From positions 47,523-71,469 of the forward strand of contig NZ_DHYG01000033.1 of NCBI RefSeq assembly GCF_002414005.1: a stretch of 23,947 bases of DNA, given 5' to 3'. The DNA comes from Psychrobacter sp. UBA5136. Lineage in GTDB: Bacteria; Pseudomonadota; Gammaproteobacteria; Pseudomonadales; Moraxellaceae. The position numbers were made by a program, and so were the translations under genes. Below the pieces are notes generated by a model. That model was given only the letters and a program-made list of their open reading frames with translations, was not told the origin of the DNA and made no database searches. Within the stretch, counting starts at the first letter, position 1. Every line of letters starts with the position of its first letter. Below, one piece after another: positions 8,702 through 16,236 of the stretch.

Positions 8702-9616
8702 CTAGCCATAACGCCCAGCAATATAATCCTCGGTCGCTTTTTGTACTGGATTGGTGAATATTTGATTCGTCTCGCCCATTTCTACCATGTCGCCCAAATA
8801 CATATAAGCGGTGTAGTCGGAGATACGTGCGGCTTGCTGCATATTGTGGGTCACCATAGCAATGGTATAGTCGTTTTTTAAATCGCTAATCAAATCTTCA
8901 ATCGCGCCAGTAGAAATAGGGTCAAGCGCTGAGGTTGGCTCATCTAATAGCAAGACTTCAGGTTTCGTTGCCACCCCGCGTGCGATACAAAGTCGCTGCT
9001 GTTGACCGCCAGATAGTGACAAGCCTGACGCTTTAAGTTTATCTTTCACTTCCAGCCATAACGCCGCTTTTTTCAGTGCCCATTCGACACGGTTATCCAT
9101 CTCCGCTTTGCTGAGCTTTTCATAGAGACGCACGCCAAATGCGACGTTGTCATAAATGGACATCGGGAAGGGCGTGGGCTTTTGAAAGACCATGCCGACA
9201 CGCGCACGCAGCAAATTAACATCCATATTTTTTGTCAAAATATCTTGACCATCAAGCATGATTTGACCTTTAGCATGCATGTTTGGATACAAGTCATACA
9301 TACGATTCAAGGTGCGTAGCAGCGTTGATTTTCCGCAGCCTGATGGGCCAATAAAAGCGGTAACCTTTTTTTCTGCAATATCAATATTGATATTTTTTAA
9401 TGCTTGGAAGTCAGTATAATAAAAGTCCAAATTGCGAATCGCAATCTTGGCAGGTGGCATGTCATCCGGCATATCTGTCATGGTTTGTTTGATAAGATGG
9501 GTAATATTTGGCTGTTGATATTGACTATGATTAGCCATCACATCATCCAGTAAACGGCGCGTGCTGCTGGTATTGGTCATTATCTTAGTTGCTTTTCTTT
9601 CTAGTACATCAGACAT
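8702..9616 (-). CDS. pstB: Phosphate ABC transporter ATP-binding protein
   Basis: Cytoplasmic ATPase of the PstSCAB high-affinity phosphate importer, and the subunit family that signals phosphate status to PhoR through PhoU. It has Walker A GPSGCGKS, the Q-loop in GMVFQKPTPFPMS, the ABC signature LSGGQQQRLCIARG, Walker B VLLLDEPTSALDP and the switch histidine in VTHNMQQAARISD. It ends in DYIAGRYG like other PstB proteins. An ATG at 9628 overlaps the ribosome site; GGAG sits 8 bases before the ATG at 9616, so I use that start (304 residues). It has about 45 more N-terminal residues than E. coli PstB. It is the last gene of the leftward pst series, and no phoU follows it. Confidence 0.96.
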   Translation of the reverse strand: MSDVLERKATKIMTNTSSTRRLLDDVMANHSQYQQPNITHLIKQTMTDMPDDMPPAKIAIRNLDFYYTDFQALKNINIDIAEKKVTAFIGPSGCGKSTLLRTLNRMYDLYPNMHAKGQIMLDGQDILTKNMDVNLLRARVGMVFQKPTPFPMSIYDNVAFGVRLYEKLSKAEMDNRVEWALKKAALWLEVKDKLKASGLSLSGGQQQRLCIARGVATKPEVLLLDEPTSALDPISTGAIEDLISDLKNDYTIAMVTHNMQQAARISDYTAYMYLGDMVEMGETNQIFTNPVQKATEDYIAGRYG

Positions 9617-9693
9617 AAAGATCTCCATTTTTTAAAGTATTGTTAAATCAGGGTGGTGTTTGACTGTTTCTCTATAGGCTTAATAGCTTTAAC

Positions 9694-10608
9694 CTATCTA
9701 CTATGATGTTTGTCACCGATGAAGCGCGCGGCTATATTTAATAGCAATACTGTCGCGGTAATGAGTAGCGCCGCCGCCCAAGCCAGTGCATGCCAGTTGT
9801 CATAAGGACTCATGGCAAATTGATAAATCGTATTGGGTAAATTAGCCATTGGCTCACTCATATCGGTACTAAAGTACTGGTTGTTTAGCGCGGTGAATAG
9901 CAAAGGCGCGGTCTCACCGGTAATACGCGCAAAAGCGAGCAGCACACCAGTAGTCAGACCGGCTTTGGCAGCCTTCAGGGTCACGGTACTGACCAGCTTC
10001 CATTTTGGCGTACCTAGTGCGTAAGCCGCTTCGCGCAGGGTATTAGGTACAAGATTTAGCATATTCTCCGTCGTACGTACGACAATAGGAATCACAATTA
10101 ACGCCAACGCTAATGCACCAGCCCAACCCGAAAAGCTCTGTCCTTTGACCATCAGGGCATAAATAAACAGACCAATTACGATAGATGGTGCTGACAATAA
10201 AATATCATTTAAAAATCGGACGACTTTACCGAGTAGACTGCCCTGTGAAAACTCTGCTAAATAAATACCCGCCATCATGCCGATTGGCGCACCAATCGCC
10301 AAACCCGAAAAAGCCAACATCGCTGAACCAACAATAGCGTTACGTAGACCACCTTCGCCCATCGGTGGCGGCGTATCGGCTATAAAGACAGGCATCTCAA
10401 CTAAACCTTGCAAGCCTTCAACAAACAACGTCATCAAAATCCAAATCAGCCAAAACAAACCAAATACAAGCGCTGATAAGGCAAAACTAAGTCCCAATCT
10501 ATTGATAAAACGACGCTTGTTATAAAGACGCTTGTTATAGCGATCTTCAAAGCGTACAGAAGGCTGGCTTGGCTGGGTAGTTTGCGTGGTAACTGGTGCG
10601 AAAGTCAT
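9694..10608 (-). CDS. pstA: Phosphate ABC transporter permease PstA
   Basis: One of the two inner-membrane permease subunits of the phosphate importer. The 304-residue product begins with a soluble, basic N-terminus of about 30 residues and then has six hydrophobic segments. The ABC permease coupling region is visible around TLREAAYALGTPKWKLVSTV, followed by ARITGETAPLLFTA, which is characteristic of PstA. An AAGGA element precedes the ATG. It lies between pstC (95 bp upstream) and pstB (77 bp to the chosen start) on the same strand, so it is probably one transcript. The gaps in this operon are larger than in enterobacterial pst operons but show no convincing internal promoter. Confidence 0.95.
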   Translation of the reverse strand: MTFAPVTTQTTQPSQPSVRFEDRYNKRLYNKRRFINRLGLSFALSALVFGLFWLIWILMTLFVEGLQGLVEMPVFIADTPPPMGEGGLRNAIVGSAMLAFSGLAIGAPIGMMAGIYLAEFSQGSLLGKVVRFLNDILLSAPSIVIGLFIYALMVKGQSFSGWAGALALALIVIPIVVRTTENMLNLVPNTLREAAYALGTPKWKLVSTVTLKAAKAGLTTGVLLAFARITGETAPLLFTALNNQYFSTDMSEPMANLPNTIYQFAMSPYDNWHALAWAAALLITATVLLLNIAARFIGDKHHSR

Positions 10609-10703
10609 GAAGTGTTTGTCCTTCTTAGGTCAAATAATGGCTGCTGTATCTTTGTTATATTGAAATTACTATAGGTATTTATTGTTTATCATTATTAGCG
10701 CTA

Positions 10704-11654
10704 TCAATTGCCTGCCTTTTGGTCAATACGCATCAGCATGAGCTTAGATATTGATAAAACGATAAAGGTGATCACAAACAGTATTAATCCTAAATGTAGT
10801 AGTGACGCTAAGTGCAACTCACTGGACGCTTCAGCAAACTCATTGGCTAGCGCTGAAGTGATGGTCACTCCAGAGGTAAATAGACTGGGGCTGATATTAA
10901 AGGCATTACCAATCAAGAAAGTAACAGCCATCGTCTCGCCAAGCGCCCGACCAAGTCCCAAAATCACGCCACCAACCACACCTGTTTTGGTATAAGGCAA
11001 GATAATTTTGAACATTACCTCCCAAGTGGTGGCACCCATGCCGTACGCCGATTCTTTTAGCAGGTCGGGTACCACAGAAAAAACATCGCGCATAGTAGCG
11101 GCGATAAAAGGAATAATCATGATTGCCAGTATTAACGAGGCGGTAAATAGTCCTAGTCCCATCGGCGCACCGGTAAAAACCTGACCAATAATAGGTAGGG
11201 GGCCAATATTTTCAATAAACCAAGGCTGAATGTAATCACCAAAAAACGGCGCAAAAACAAACAACCCCCACATACCGTAGATAATGGAGGGAACGCCGGC
11301 GAGTAGCTCGATAGCAATACCCAATGGCTTTTTTAAAAAGTTGGGGCAAAGTTCCGTTAAAAAGATAGCAATCCCAAAGCTAACTGGTACGGCAATACAG
11401 ATAGCGATAAAAGAGGTGACCACCGTTCCGTAAATGGGTGCAAGCGCACCGTATTGATCGTTCACCGTATCCCAGTTATTACTGGTATAAAATCCCAAGC
11501 CAAACTTAGTGATACTTGGCCACGCACCGATTATCAATGACAGCATGATGCCGCCAAGCGACAACAGTACCAAGATTGCAAATGCTTTGGTGGCGTTGAC
11601 AAAAATTGCATCGTAGCGTTTTTGTTTTGCCAGTTGGGATTTTAGGTTTGCCAT
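10704..11654 (-). CDS. pstC: Phosphate ABC transporter permease PstC
   Basis: Second inner-membrane permease subunit of the phosphate importer. The 316-residue product has a first transmembrane helix near residues 25-48, a periplasmic loop containing GFYTSNNWDTVNDQYGAL, and five further helices. The coupling motif is LLKESAYGMGATTWEVMFKI, followed by GLGRALGETMAVTFLIGN, a well-known PstC block. A GAGG ribosome site lies 5 bases before the ATG. It follows pstS after a 46-bp gap and precedes pstA by 95 bp, all leftward. Confidence 0.96.
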   Translation of the reverse strand: MANLKSQLAKQKRYDAIFVNATKAFAILVLLSLGGIMLSLIIGAWPSITKFGLGFYTSNNWDTVNDQYGALAPIYGTVVTSFIAICIAVPVSFGIAIFLTELCPNFLKKPLGIAIELLAGVPSIIYGMWGLFVFAPFFGDYIQPWFIENIGPLPIIGQVFTGAPMGLGLFTASLILAIMIIPFIAATMRDVFSVVPDLLKESAYGMGATTWEVMFKIILPYTKTGVVGGVILGLGRALGETMAVTFLIGNAFNISPSLFTSGVTITSALANEFAEASSELHLASLLHLGLILFVITFIVLSISKLMLMRIDQKAGN

Positions 11655-11700
11655 AAAAGCCTCAATAATCTAATAAGACTGCGCTTGATGAGTGGGAGTA

Positions 11701-12867
11701 TTAATTGCTTTGAGTTGCGGTATAAACAGGCTTACCTTCGCTGTCTACCACTTCGTTCCATTTTGCTTTAAATAAAGCCACGGCCGTATCTGAAAAAGGC
11801 ACGTAATCAAGACTCATTGCATCATCATCGCCCTGAGCATAAGCCCAATCGAAAAAGTTAAGAACACCTGCCACTTGTTTGGCATCTTGCGGCTGTTTGT
11901 GGACTAAGATAAAGGTCGCAGCAGCGATAGGCCATGCTTGAGCCGTCTCAGAGTTGGTGATGACTTTATAAAAGCCTTCTTGCTTTGACCAATCGATGTC
12001 ACCGGCGGCGGCAAATGTCTGCGCAGATGGTTGCACGACGTTGCCAGCGGCATTTTTTAGAGCAACGTGTGCCATGCTGTTTTGCTTAGCATAAGCGTAT
12101 TCAACGTAGCCGATAGAGTTTTTCATACGCGTCACATAGCTTGACACGCCTTCGTTACCTTTACCGCCAGCACCGGTTGCCGAGGTTGGCCATTTCACGG
12201 TTTTATCGACGCCAACGCTGTCTTTCCAATCGTTTGACACTTTGGCTAAGTAATCAGTAAAGTTAAAGGTTGTGCCCGAACCGTCTGAGCGGAACACTGT
12301 GGTAATGGCAGCGTCAGGAAGGCTTAAGTCAGGATTCATAGCTTTGATGGCAGGGTCATCCCATTTGCTGATTTTGCCAAGATAGATGTCAGCGAGCATT
12401 TTTCCATCGAGCTTCAATTGACCAGGCGCAACGCCATCGATATTGACGATAGGTACCACGCCGCCAATAACGGTCGGGAATTGAATCAGACCGGCTTCGT
12501 TTAACTCGCTCGGCGTCATCGGCGCATCGGACGCGCCAAAATCCACCGTTTTTGCGACGATTTGTTTGATACCGCCCGATGAACCAATCGACTGATAGTT
12601 CACTTGACCGCCAGTTGCTTTATGATAGGCATCTGACCATTTAGCATAGATAGGCTGCGGGAAAGAAGCGCCTGCGCCGGTGATATTCATTGATACATTG
12701 TCAGCTGATTTAGCGGTTGACGACGTAACGTTTGCGCTGTCGGTAGTAGCGGTAGTTGATTGCGCCGAAGTAGCGGGCTCGTTGCTTTCATTGCTATTGG
12801 AGTTTTTATTACAAGCAGCTAAGGTTAAGGTACTCGCGACGGCTAAAGCTATTAATGAATAACGCAT
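11701..12867 (-). CDS. pstS: Phosphate-binding protein PstS, predicted lipoprotein
   Basis: Binds orthophosphate outside the inner membrane and delivers it to PstCA. The signal peptide ends in a lipobox, LAAC, with Cys19 as the predicted lipidated residue; E. coli PstS is a soluble periplasmic protein instead. A Ser/Asn/Thr-rich linker of about 40 residues follows. The mature domain then starts with GAGASFPQPIYAKW, includes IGSSGGIKQI and VDFGASDAPM, and has the FRSDGSGTTFNFTDYL phosphate-binding segment. The length of 388 residues reflects the linker. AGGAGA lies just upstream of the ATG. It is the first gene of pstSCAB, about 170 bp downstream of a Pho-box promoter. Confidence 0.96.
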   Translation of the reverse strand: MRYSLIALAVASTLTLAACNKNSNSNESNEPATSAQSTTATTDSANVTSSTAKSADNVSMNITGAGASFPQPIYAKWSDAYHKATGGQVNYQSIGSSGGIKQIVAKTVDFGASDAPMTPSELNEAGLIQFPTVIGGVVPIVNIDGVAPGQLKLDGKMLADIYLGKISKWDDPAIKAMNPDLSLPDAAITTVFRSDGSGTTFNFTDYLAKVSNDWKDSVGVDKTVKWPTSATGAGGKGNEGVSSYVTRMKNSIGYVEYAYAKQNSMAHVALKNAAGNVVQPSAQTFAAAGDIDWSKQEGFYKVITNSETAQAWPIAAATFILVHKQPQDAKQVAGVLNFFDWAYAQGDDDAMSLDYVPFSDTAVALFKAKWNEVVDSEGKPVYTATQSN

Positions 12868-13038
12868 TATTTCTCCTAAAAAGTAATGATATTAAGTAAA
12901 CATAGTTGAGTATTGGATATTTATAAATAACAGAGCTGATTTCGATGTTTTATAAATGGTGCTTTATTCATACTGTTTTGTTCATAACGCTTTATTAAAA
13001 ATGATTTACTGCAAAGACGCTTGGTGGTCGATGAGCAC

Positions 13039-13072
13039 ATTGTGCCGCGCAAATATGACAGTTTGATGAAAT
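13039..13072 (-). promoter_or_regulatory. Pho box and -10 element of the pst operon
   Basis: On the minus strand, ATTTCAT (13066-13072) and CTGTCAT (13055-13061) are separated by 4 bases, the PhoB direct-repeat arrangement of two 7-mers every 11 bp. The second unit matches the consensus exactly and the first at 5 of 7. Ten bases further downstream is CACAAT (13039-13044) as -10, the same geometry as the E. coli phoB promoter. The leader to pstS is about 165 bases, with nothing else recognised. Together with the Pho box on the other strand, this accounts for the 477-bp gap 12868-13344. Confidence 0.72.
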
Positions 13073-13213
13073 AAGACATTTTTATGAAAAAAGTCATTTA
13101 ATTAGAATAGACGTGTGATAAAGGGTAGAGTTAGTGCTAATGACGGCTGATATATAGAGCAAAAGTCGTTATGATGTGGGCAGGCGTTTTCGTAAAAGCG
13201 GATTTCAAACTCA

Positions 13214-13247
13214 ATGTCATTAAACTGTCATAATTAAGCCGTTTAAT
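13214..13247 (+). promoter_or_regulatory. Pho box and -10 element of phoBR
   Basis: ATGTCAT (13214-13220), 4 bases, then CTGTCAT (13225-13231) form a near-perfect pair of PhoB-binding 7-mers. TTTAAT (13242-13247) follows exactly 10 bases later as the -10 element. The predicted leader before phoB is about 90 bases. This implies that PhoB activates its own operon. The remaining sequence between the two Pho boxes is AT-rich and unassigned. Confidence 0.78.
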
Positions 13248-13344
13248 GGGTAGGCATTGGCATTTAATATTGTTTTATTTATTTCTACGTTTTTGTCTTT
13301 TAACTTTGACTTTCAACTTTGTCATTTAATAATAAGGCTATGGT

Positions 13345-14043
13345 ATGCGCAGTGAGCAGATTTTGATTGTAGAAGATGAACCTGCAATTCGTGAGATGGT
13401 GGTAATGACGCTAGAGATGGCGGGCTTTGAGAGTTTAGAAGCGGCTGACGTGGCAGAGGCGCATCAGCAAGTGGTCGATCACAGACCCGCGCTGATTTTG
13501 CTCGATTGGATGTTACCGGGTGATAAAAGCGGTATTGATTTTTGCCGCATGCTAAAAAGTGATGAAATGCTGGGCGAGATACCGGTGATTATGCTAACGG
13601 CAAAAAGTGAGGAAGATAGTAAGGTTCATGGACTTGATGCGGGCGCTGATGACTATATGACCAAGCCGTTTTCAACGCGTGAATTAATCTCCAGAATCAA
13701 AGCGGTATTACGCCGTGGCCGTGCGCTCAGTAGTGATAAGCCGATCGAAATAGGTAAGCTTAGCCTCGATCCCAAAAGCCAACGCATTACCGCTGGTAAT
13801 CAAGTCCTTGATATCGGTCCGACAGAATATCGATTATTGGCGTTTTTTATGAGTCATCCAGAGCGCGCTTATACCCGCACTCAGCTGCTTGATCAGGTCT
13901 GGGGCGGTAATGTCTATATCGAAGATCGCACGATTGATGTGCATATCAGGCGTTTACGTAAACTGCTCCAGCCTTATGATTGTAGTACCTTGATTCAAAC
14001 GGTGCGCGGTACCGGCTATCGATTTTCTAGTTTGGTTCAATAA
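13345..14043 (+). CDS. phoB: Phosphate regulon response regulator
   Basis: DNA-binding response regulator that activates phosphate-starvation genes at Pho boxes. The 232-residue product has a CheY-like receiver at about residues 5-120. Acidic residues are at LIVEDEP, the phosphorylatable Asp54 is in LLDWMLPG, the switch Thr in VIMLTAK, and Lys in MTKPFSTREL. An OmpR/PhoB winged helix follows at about 130-230, with GPTEYRLLAFFMSHPERAYT and the end DVHIRRLRKLL...VRGTGYRF. AAGG lies a few bases upstream of the ATG. It is 21 bp before phoR in the same direction and divergent from pstS, with a Pho box in its own promoter. Confidence 0.97.
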   Translation: MRSEQILIVEDEPAIREMVVMTLEMAGFESLEAADVAEAHQQVVDHRPALILLDWMLPGDKSGIDFCRMLKSDEMLGEIPVIMLTAKSEEDSKVHGLDAGADDYMTKPFSTRELISRIKAVLRRGRALSSDKPIEIGKLSLDPKSQRITAGNQVLDIGPTEYRLLAFFMSHPERAYTRTQLLDQVWGGNVYIEDRTIDVHIRRLRKLLQPYDCSTLIQTVRGTGYRFSSLVQ

Positions 14044-14064
14044 AAATGAGAGGTATGCATAACA

Positions 14065-15198
14065 ATGCTTGAAAAAAACGCCCAACCAGAAAATGTCCAA
14101 AAAGATAAAGAACAACAAAATAAAGAGCAAAAAAGTAAAAAACAACAGGACCATCAAATCTTGCAGCAAAATTCTACCGATCAGCTTCAAAAAATCAGAA
14201 GTGCCTTACGTGCCCTGCGAGATGCAGTTATTTTGCTCAATGGTGACGATGGTTTGGAGTGGTGGAATCAGGCCGCCGAAGATTTATTATTGCTACAGTC
14301 AGCGGACCATGGCAAAAGTATTTTTGACTTTATTAATGTCCCTGAGTTTCATCAGTACTATCAGAATAAGATCACGCCCAATGATGGCGTACACATGAAG
14401 TCATGGCGTGACCCTAACCGTTATCTTAAATGTGAGCTCACGCCTTTTGGCGATGAAAAGCTGCTGATTATTTATGATGTGACCCGCTTACAACATCTAG
14501 AGCAAATGCGCCGCGACTTTGTGGCCAACGTCTCGCATGAATTGCGAACGCCACTCACCGTACTGATGGGCTATCTGGAGAATTTTTCTGATCAAGAAGA
14601 GATGCCGCGGCAATGGCGACGCGGGTTTGAGCTAATGACGCAGCAGACTGCGCGTATGAATAGGGTGGTCAATGACTTATTATTGCTATCACGAATTGAA
14701 ATCGAAGAGACACATGAGCTGCATTATATTGATATGACCAAGCTGCTCACCCATGTCTATGACGACGCGCAAGCGTATAATCAAGAATACGGCCATACGC
14801 TGCATTTGCAGATAGATACCTATGATGGTCTCTACGGCTCAGAGATGTATTTAAACAGTGCGTTATCCAATTTGGTCATCAATGCCATTAAATATACGCC
14901 AAAAGGTGGCAACATCGTCATCAGTTGGGCAAAAACTGCAGAAGGCTGTCGCTTTGCGGTCAGCGATGATGGTATTGGTATTGCGCCCGAGCATGTCGCG
15001 CGATTGACCGAGCGTTTTTACCGAGTAGACAGCGGGCGTAGTCGGGAAACAGGCGGCACAGGGCTGGGGCTAGCAATAGTCAAGCATGTGTTATATCAAT
15101 ACGACACAACCCTGCAAATCGCATCGACAGAAGGCAAAGGCTCAACCTTTAGCGCCGTATTTCCTCCTGCTCATATTCGTTCAGCTGTTATAGATTGA
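14065..15198 (+). CDS. phoR: Phosphate regulon sensor kinase, without transmembrane segments
   Basis: Histidine kinase partner of PhoB, placed by the gene pair and sequence. The 377-residue product shows a PAS-like region (about 45-140), the dimerisation/phosphoacceptor helix with His158 in VSHELRTPLT, and an ATPase domain. The latter has N-box LSNLVINAIKYTPKGG, G1 SDDGIGI, F-box ERFYRVDSG and G2 GGTGLGLAIVK. E. coli PhoR is about 430 residues and begins with two membrane helices. Here the first ~40 residues are Lys/Gln/Glu-rich and no stretch is long and hydrophobic enough to span a membrane. Only 21 bp separate it from phoB, so a membrane domain is not hidden upstream by a frameshift. It probably acts as a soluble or peripherally attached kinase. 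Confidence 0.9.
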   Translation: MLEKNAQPENVQKDKEQQNKEQKSKKQQDHQILQQNSTDQLQKIRSALRALRDAVILLNGDDGLEWWNQAAEDLLLLQSADHGKSIFDFINVPEFHQYYQNKITPNDGVHMKSWRDPNRYLKCELTPFGDEKLLIIYDVTRLQHLEQMRRDFVANVSHELRTPLTVLMGYLENFSDQEEMPRQWRRGFELMTQQTARMNRVVNDLLLLSRIEIEETHELHYIDMTKLLTHVYDDAQAYNQEYGHTLHLQIDTYDGLYGSEMYLNSALSNLVINAIKYTPKGGNIVISWAKTAEGCRFAVSDDGIGIAPEHVARLTERFYRVDSGRSRETGGTGLGLAIVKHVLYQYDTTLQIASTEGKGSTFSAVFPPAHIRSAVID

Positions 15199-15289
15199 GT
15201 TTCTTACCTTTTAGCTTTTAGGTTTATTGTCGTTTACCTTCCTCGGTCAATTCAACATAGCGATTATGATAATTTAACACTACCTTTTA

Positions 15290-15306
15290 GGATGTGTATA
15301 GAATTC
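15290..15306 (+). repeat. Left terminal inverted repeat of the decayed IS5 element
   Basis: GGATGTGTATAGAATTC, preceded by TA (15288-15289). It matches the right end at 13 of 17 positions, with ten consecutive identical bases, TGTATAGAAT. Confidence 0.75.
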
Positions 15307-15508
15307 AAATGAGTGGCAACCAGATAAAGACACAAGCAAGCATTACCGCTGCTGCATAGCTATCTTTGAGCTTATCATATCGCGTGGCAATGCCCCTAAA
15401 ATGTTTCAACCTAGCAAAAGCGTTTTCTAGCAAGTGACGGCAACGATACAAATACCAGTCTAGTGTGTCATTGTTGCTGTTTTTAGAGTTCGACTTAACG
15501 GGTATGAC
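15305..15508 (-). pseudogene. IS5-family transposase, C-terminal fragment
   Basis: Encodes the end of an IS5-type DDE transposase. YRCRHLLENAFARLKHFRGI carries the conserved catalytic Glu context and parallels YKLRHLVENMFARLKHFRSI of the intact element at 17058-17898. The homology begins near VIPVKSNSK and joins directly to IS30-type sequence at about 15508-15520. It has no start of its own and is the distal part of the gene whose N-terminus lies at 15906-16148. Confidence 0.82.
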
Positions 15509-15806
15509 TGATACCAGCATGAACGCCAGATATTTGCTCAGGACTCCAGTTCTCTTTAAGCTTGTCTGTCACCCATGCCCAGAGGTCAGTCACAATAGTT
15601 GTGGCGTTGTTAGCCCGTCTGTCACAAGCCTTGTTATTAGCATGCTTTGCTCGGTAACCTCGTAGGCTTTTATTACGCCTAAGCTCTCTTGATATGGTAC
15701 TGGGACTTCTGTTTAACGCCCTCGCTATGAAATTAATACTATGTTTTGCCCCTTTAAGGGCATAAATCTGGTATCATTCACCTAGGCTTAGATGTGTATA
15801 GCTCAT
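15495..15806 (-). pseudogene. IS30-family transposase, N-terminal fragment with internal stop
   Basis: On the minus strand from ATG 15806 the frame reads MSYTHLSLGE, a TGA stop (15774-15776), then YQIYALKGAKHSINFIARAL, NRSPSTISRELRRN and later ENWSPEQISG. These are hallmarks of IS30 transposase N-termini: the helix-turn-helix and the following conserved block. IS30 proteins normally have Arg where the stop lies (GERYQI), so a CGA-to-TGA change explains it. Homology stops at about 15510, where IS5 sequence resumes, so the catalytic C-terminal half is gone. The upstream sequence to about 15905, including a TGCAATTTCAAAG motif, is probably the IS30 left end. Confidence 0.8.
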
Positions 15807-15905
15807 GGTTGCAATCTCACTTTGGTCGGTGGATAAAAACTTTGATGCTAGCGCATCTAGGTCTTTTTTTCACCTACTCTTTGAAATTGCACTTCATGTG
15901 TTAAT

Positions 15906-16148
15906 CTAAGTGATTATTTTCATGAGCTTTTGCCATTTACCGGTTTTACGCCAATAACGGTATTGATGATATATGCGAGACCAATGACCGAAATAAGAAG
16001 GTAAGTCTCGCCATGGACAGCCTACTCTTATGCGGTACAGCATGCCTTCAACGGTACGTCTTAGATTGGGCTTGTTATATACGTTAATTTGTCGCAATAT
16101 AATAAATAGCTTGTGCCAAAGTTCATCGTTGAGCTTGGTGCGAGTCAT
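15906..16148 (-). pseudogene. IS5-family transposase, N-terminal fragment
   Basis: From ATG 16148 (AAGG upstream) the frame encodes about 80 residues of an IS5-type transposase N-terminal domain: LNDELWHKLFIILRQ, RRTVEGMLYRIRVGCPWRDL and YHQYRYWRKTGKWQKLMK. It corresponds position by position to the N-terminus of the intact IS5 element downstream (ILWKLRTGAPWRDIPKELC). It stops at TAG at the border with IS30-type sequence. It is a decayed half-gene and is not expected to be functional. Confidence 0.82.
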
Positions 16149-16219
16149 AAGTGACGCCTTATTTCTTTGTTGTGGTAAACAGTAGAGTAAGGCGTTGCTT
16201 ATTTTTTTCAATGGTTCCT

Positions 16220-16236
16220 CAATTCTATACAGCCCC
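16220..16236 (-). repeat. Right terminal inverted repeat of the decayed IS5 element
   Basis: Read on the minus strand it is GGGGCTGTATAGAATTG, followed outside by TA (16237-16238). The TAG within it serves as the stop codon of the adjacent siderophore-interacting protein gene. Confidence 0.75.

Larger units (their letters stand above)
15290..16236 (-). mobile_element. Decayed IS5-family element with an IS30-family fragment inside
   Basis: A 947-bp element bounded by imperfect terminal inverted repeats (GGATGTGTATAGAATTC at the left, GGGGCTGTATAGAATTG read inward from the right, 13 of 17 identical) and flanked on both sides by TA, the usual short target duplication of this IS5 subgroup. The outer parts encode the N- and C-terminal pieces of an IS5-type transposase on the minus strand. 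The DDE middle is missing and is replaced by part of an IS30-type element. The element cannot move by itself. Its right end lies inside the 3' end of the siderophore-interacting protein gene. Confidence 0.8.

Noticed and set aside
9617..9628. Upstream ATG giving a 308-residue PstB.
   Set aside because: This ATG forms part of the GGAG ribosome site for the next ATG at 9616, which is the better start.
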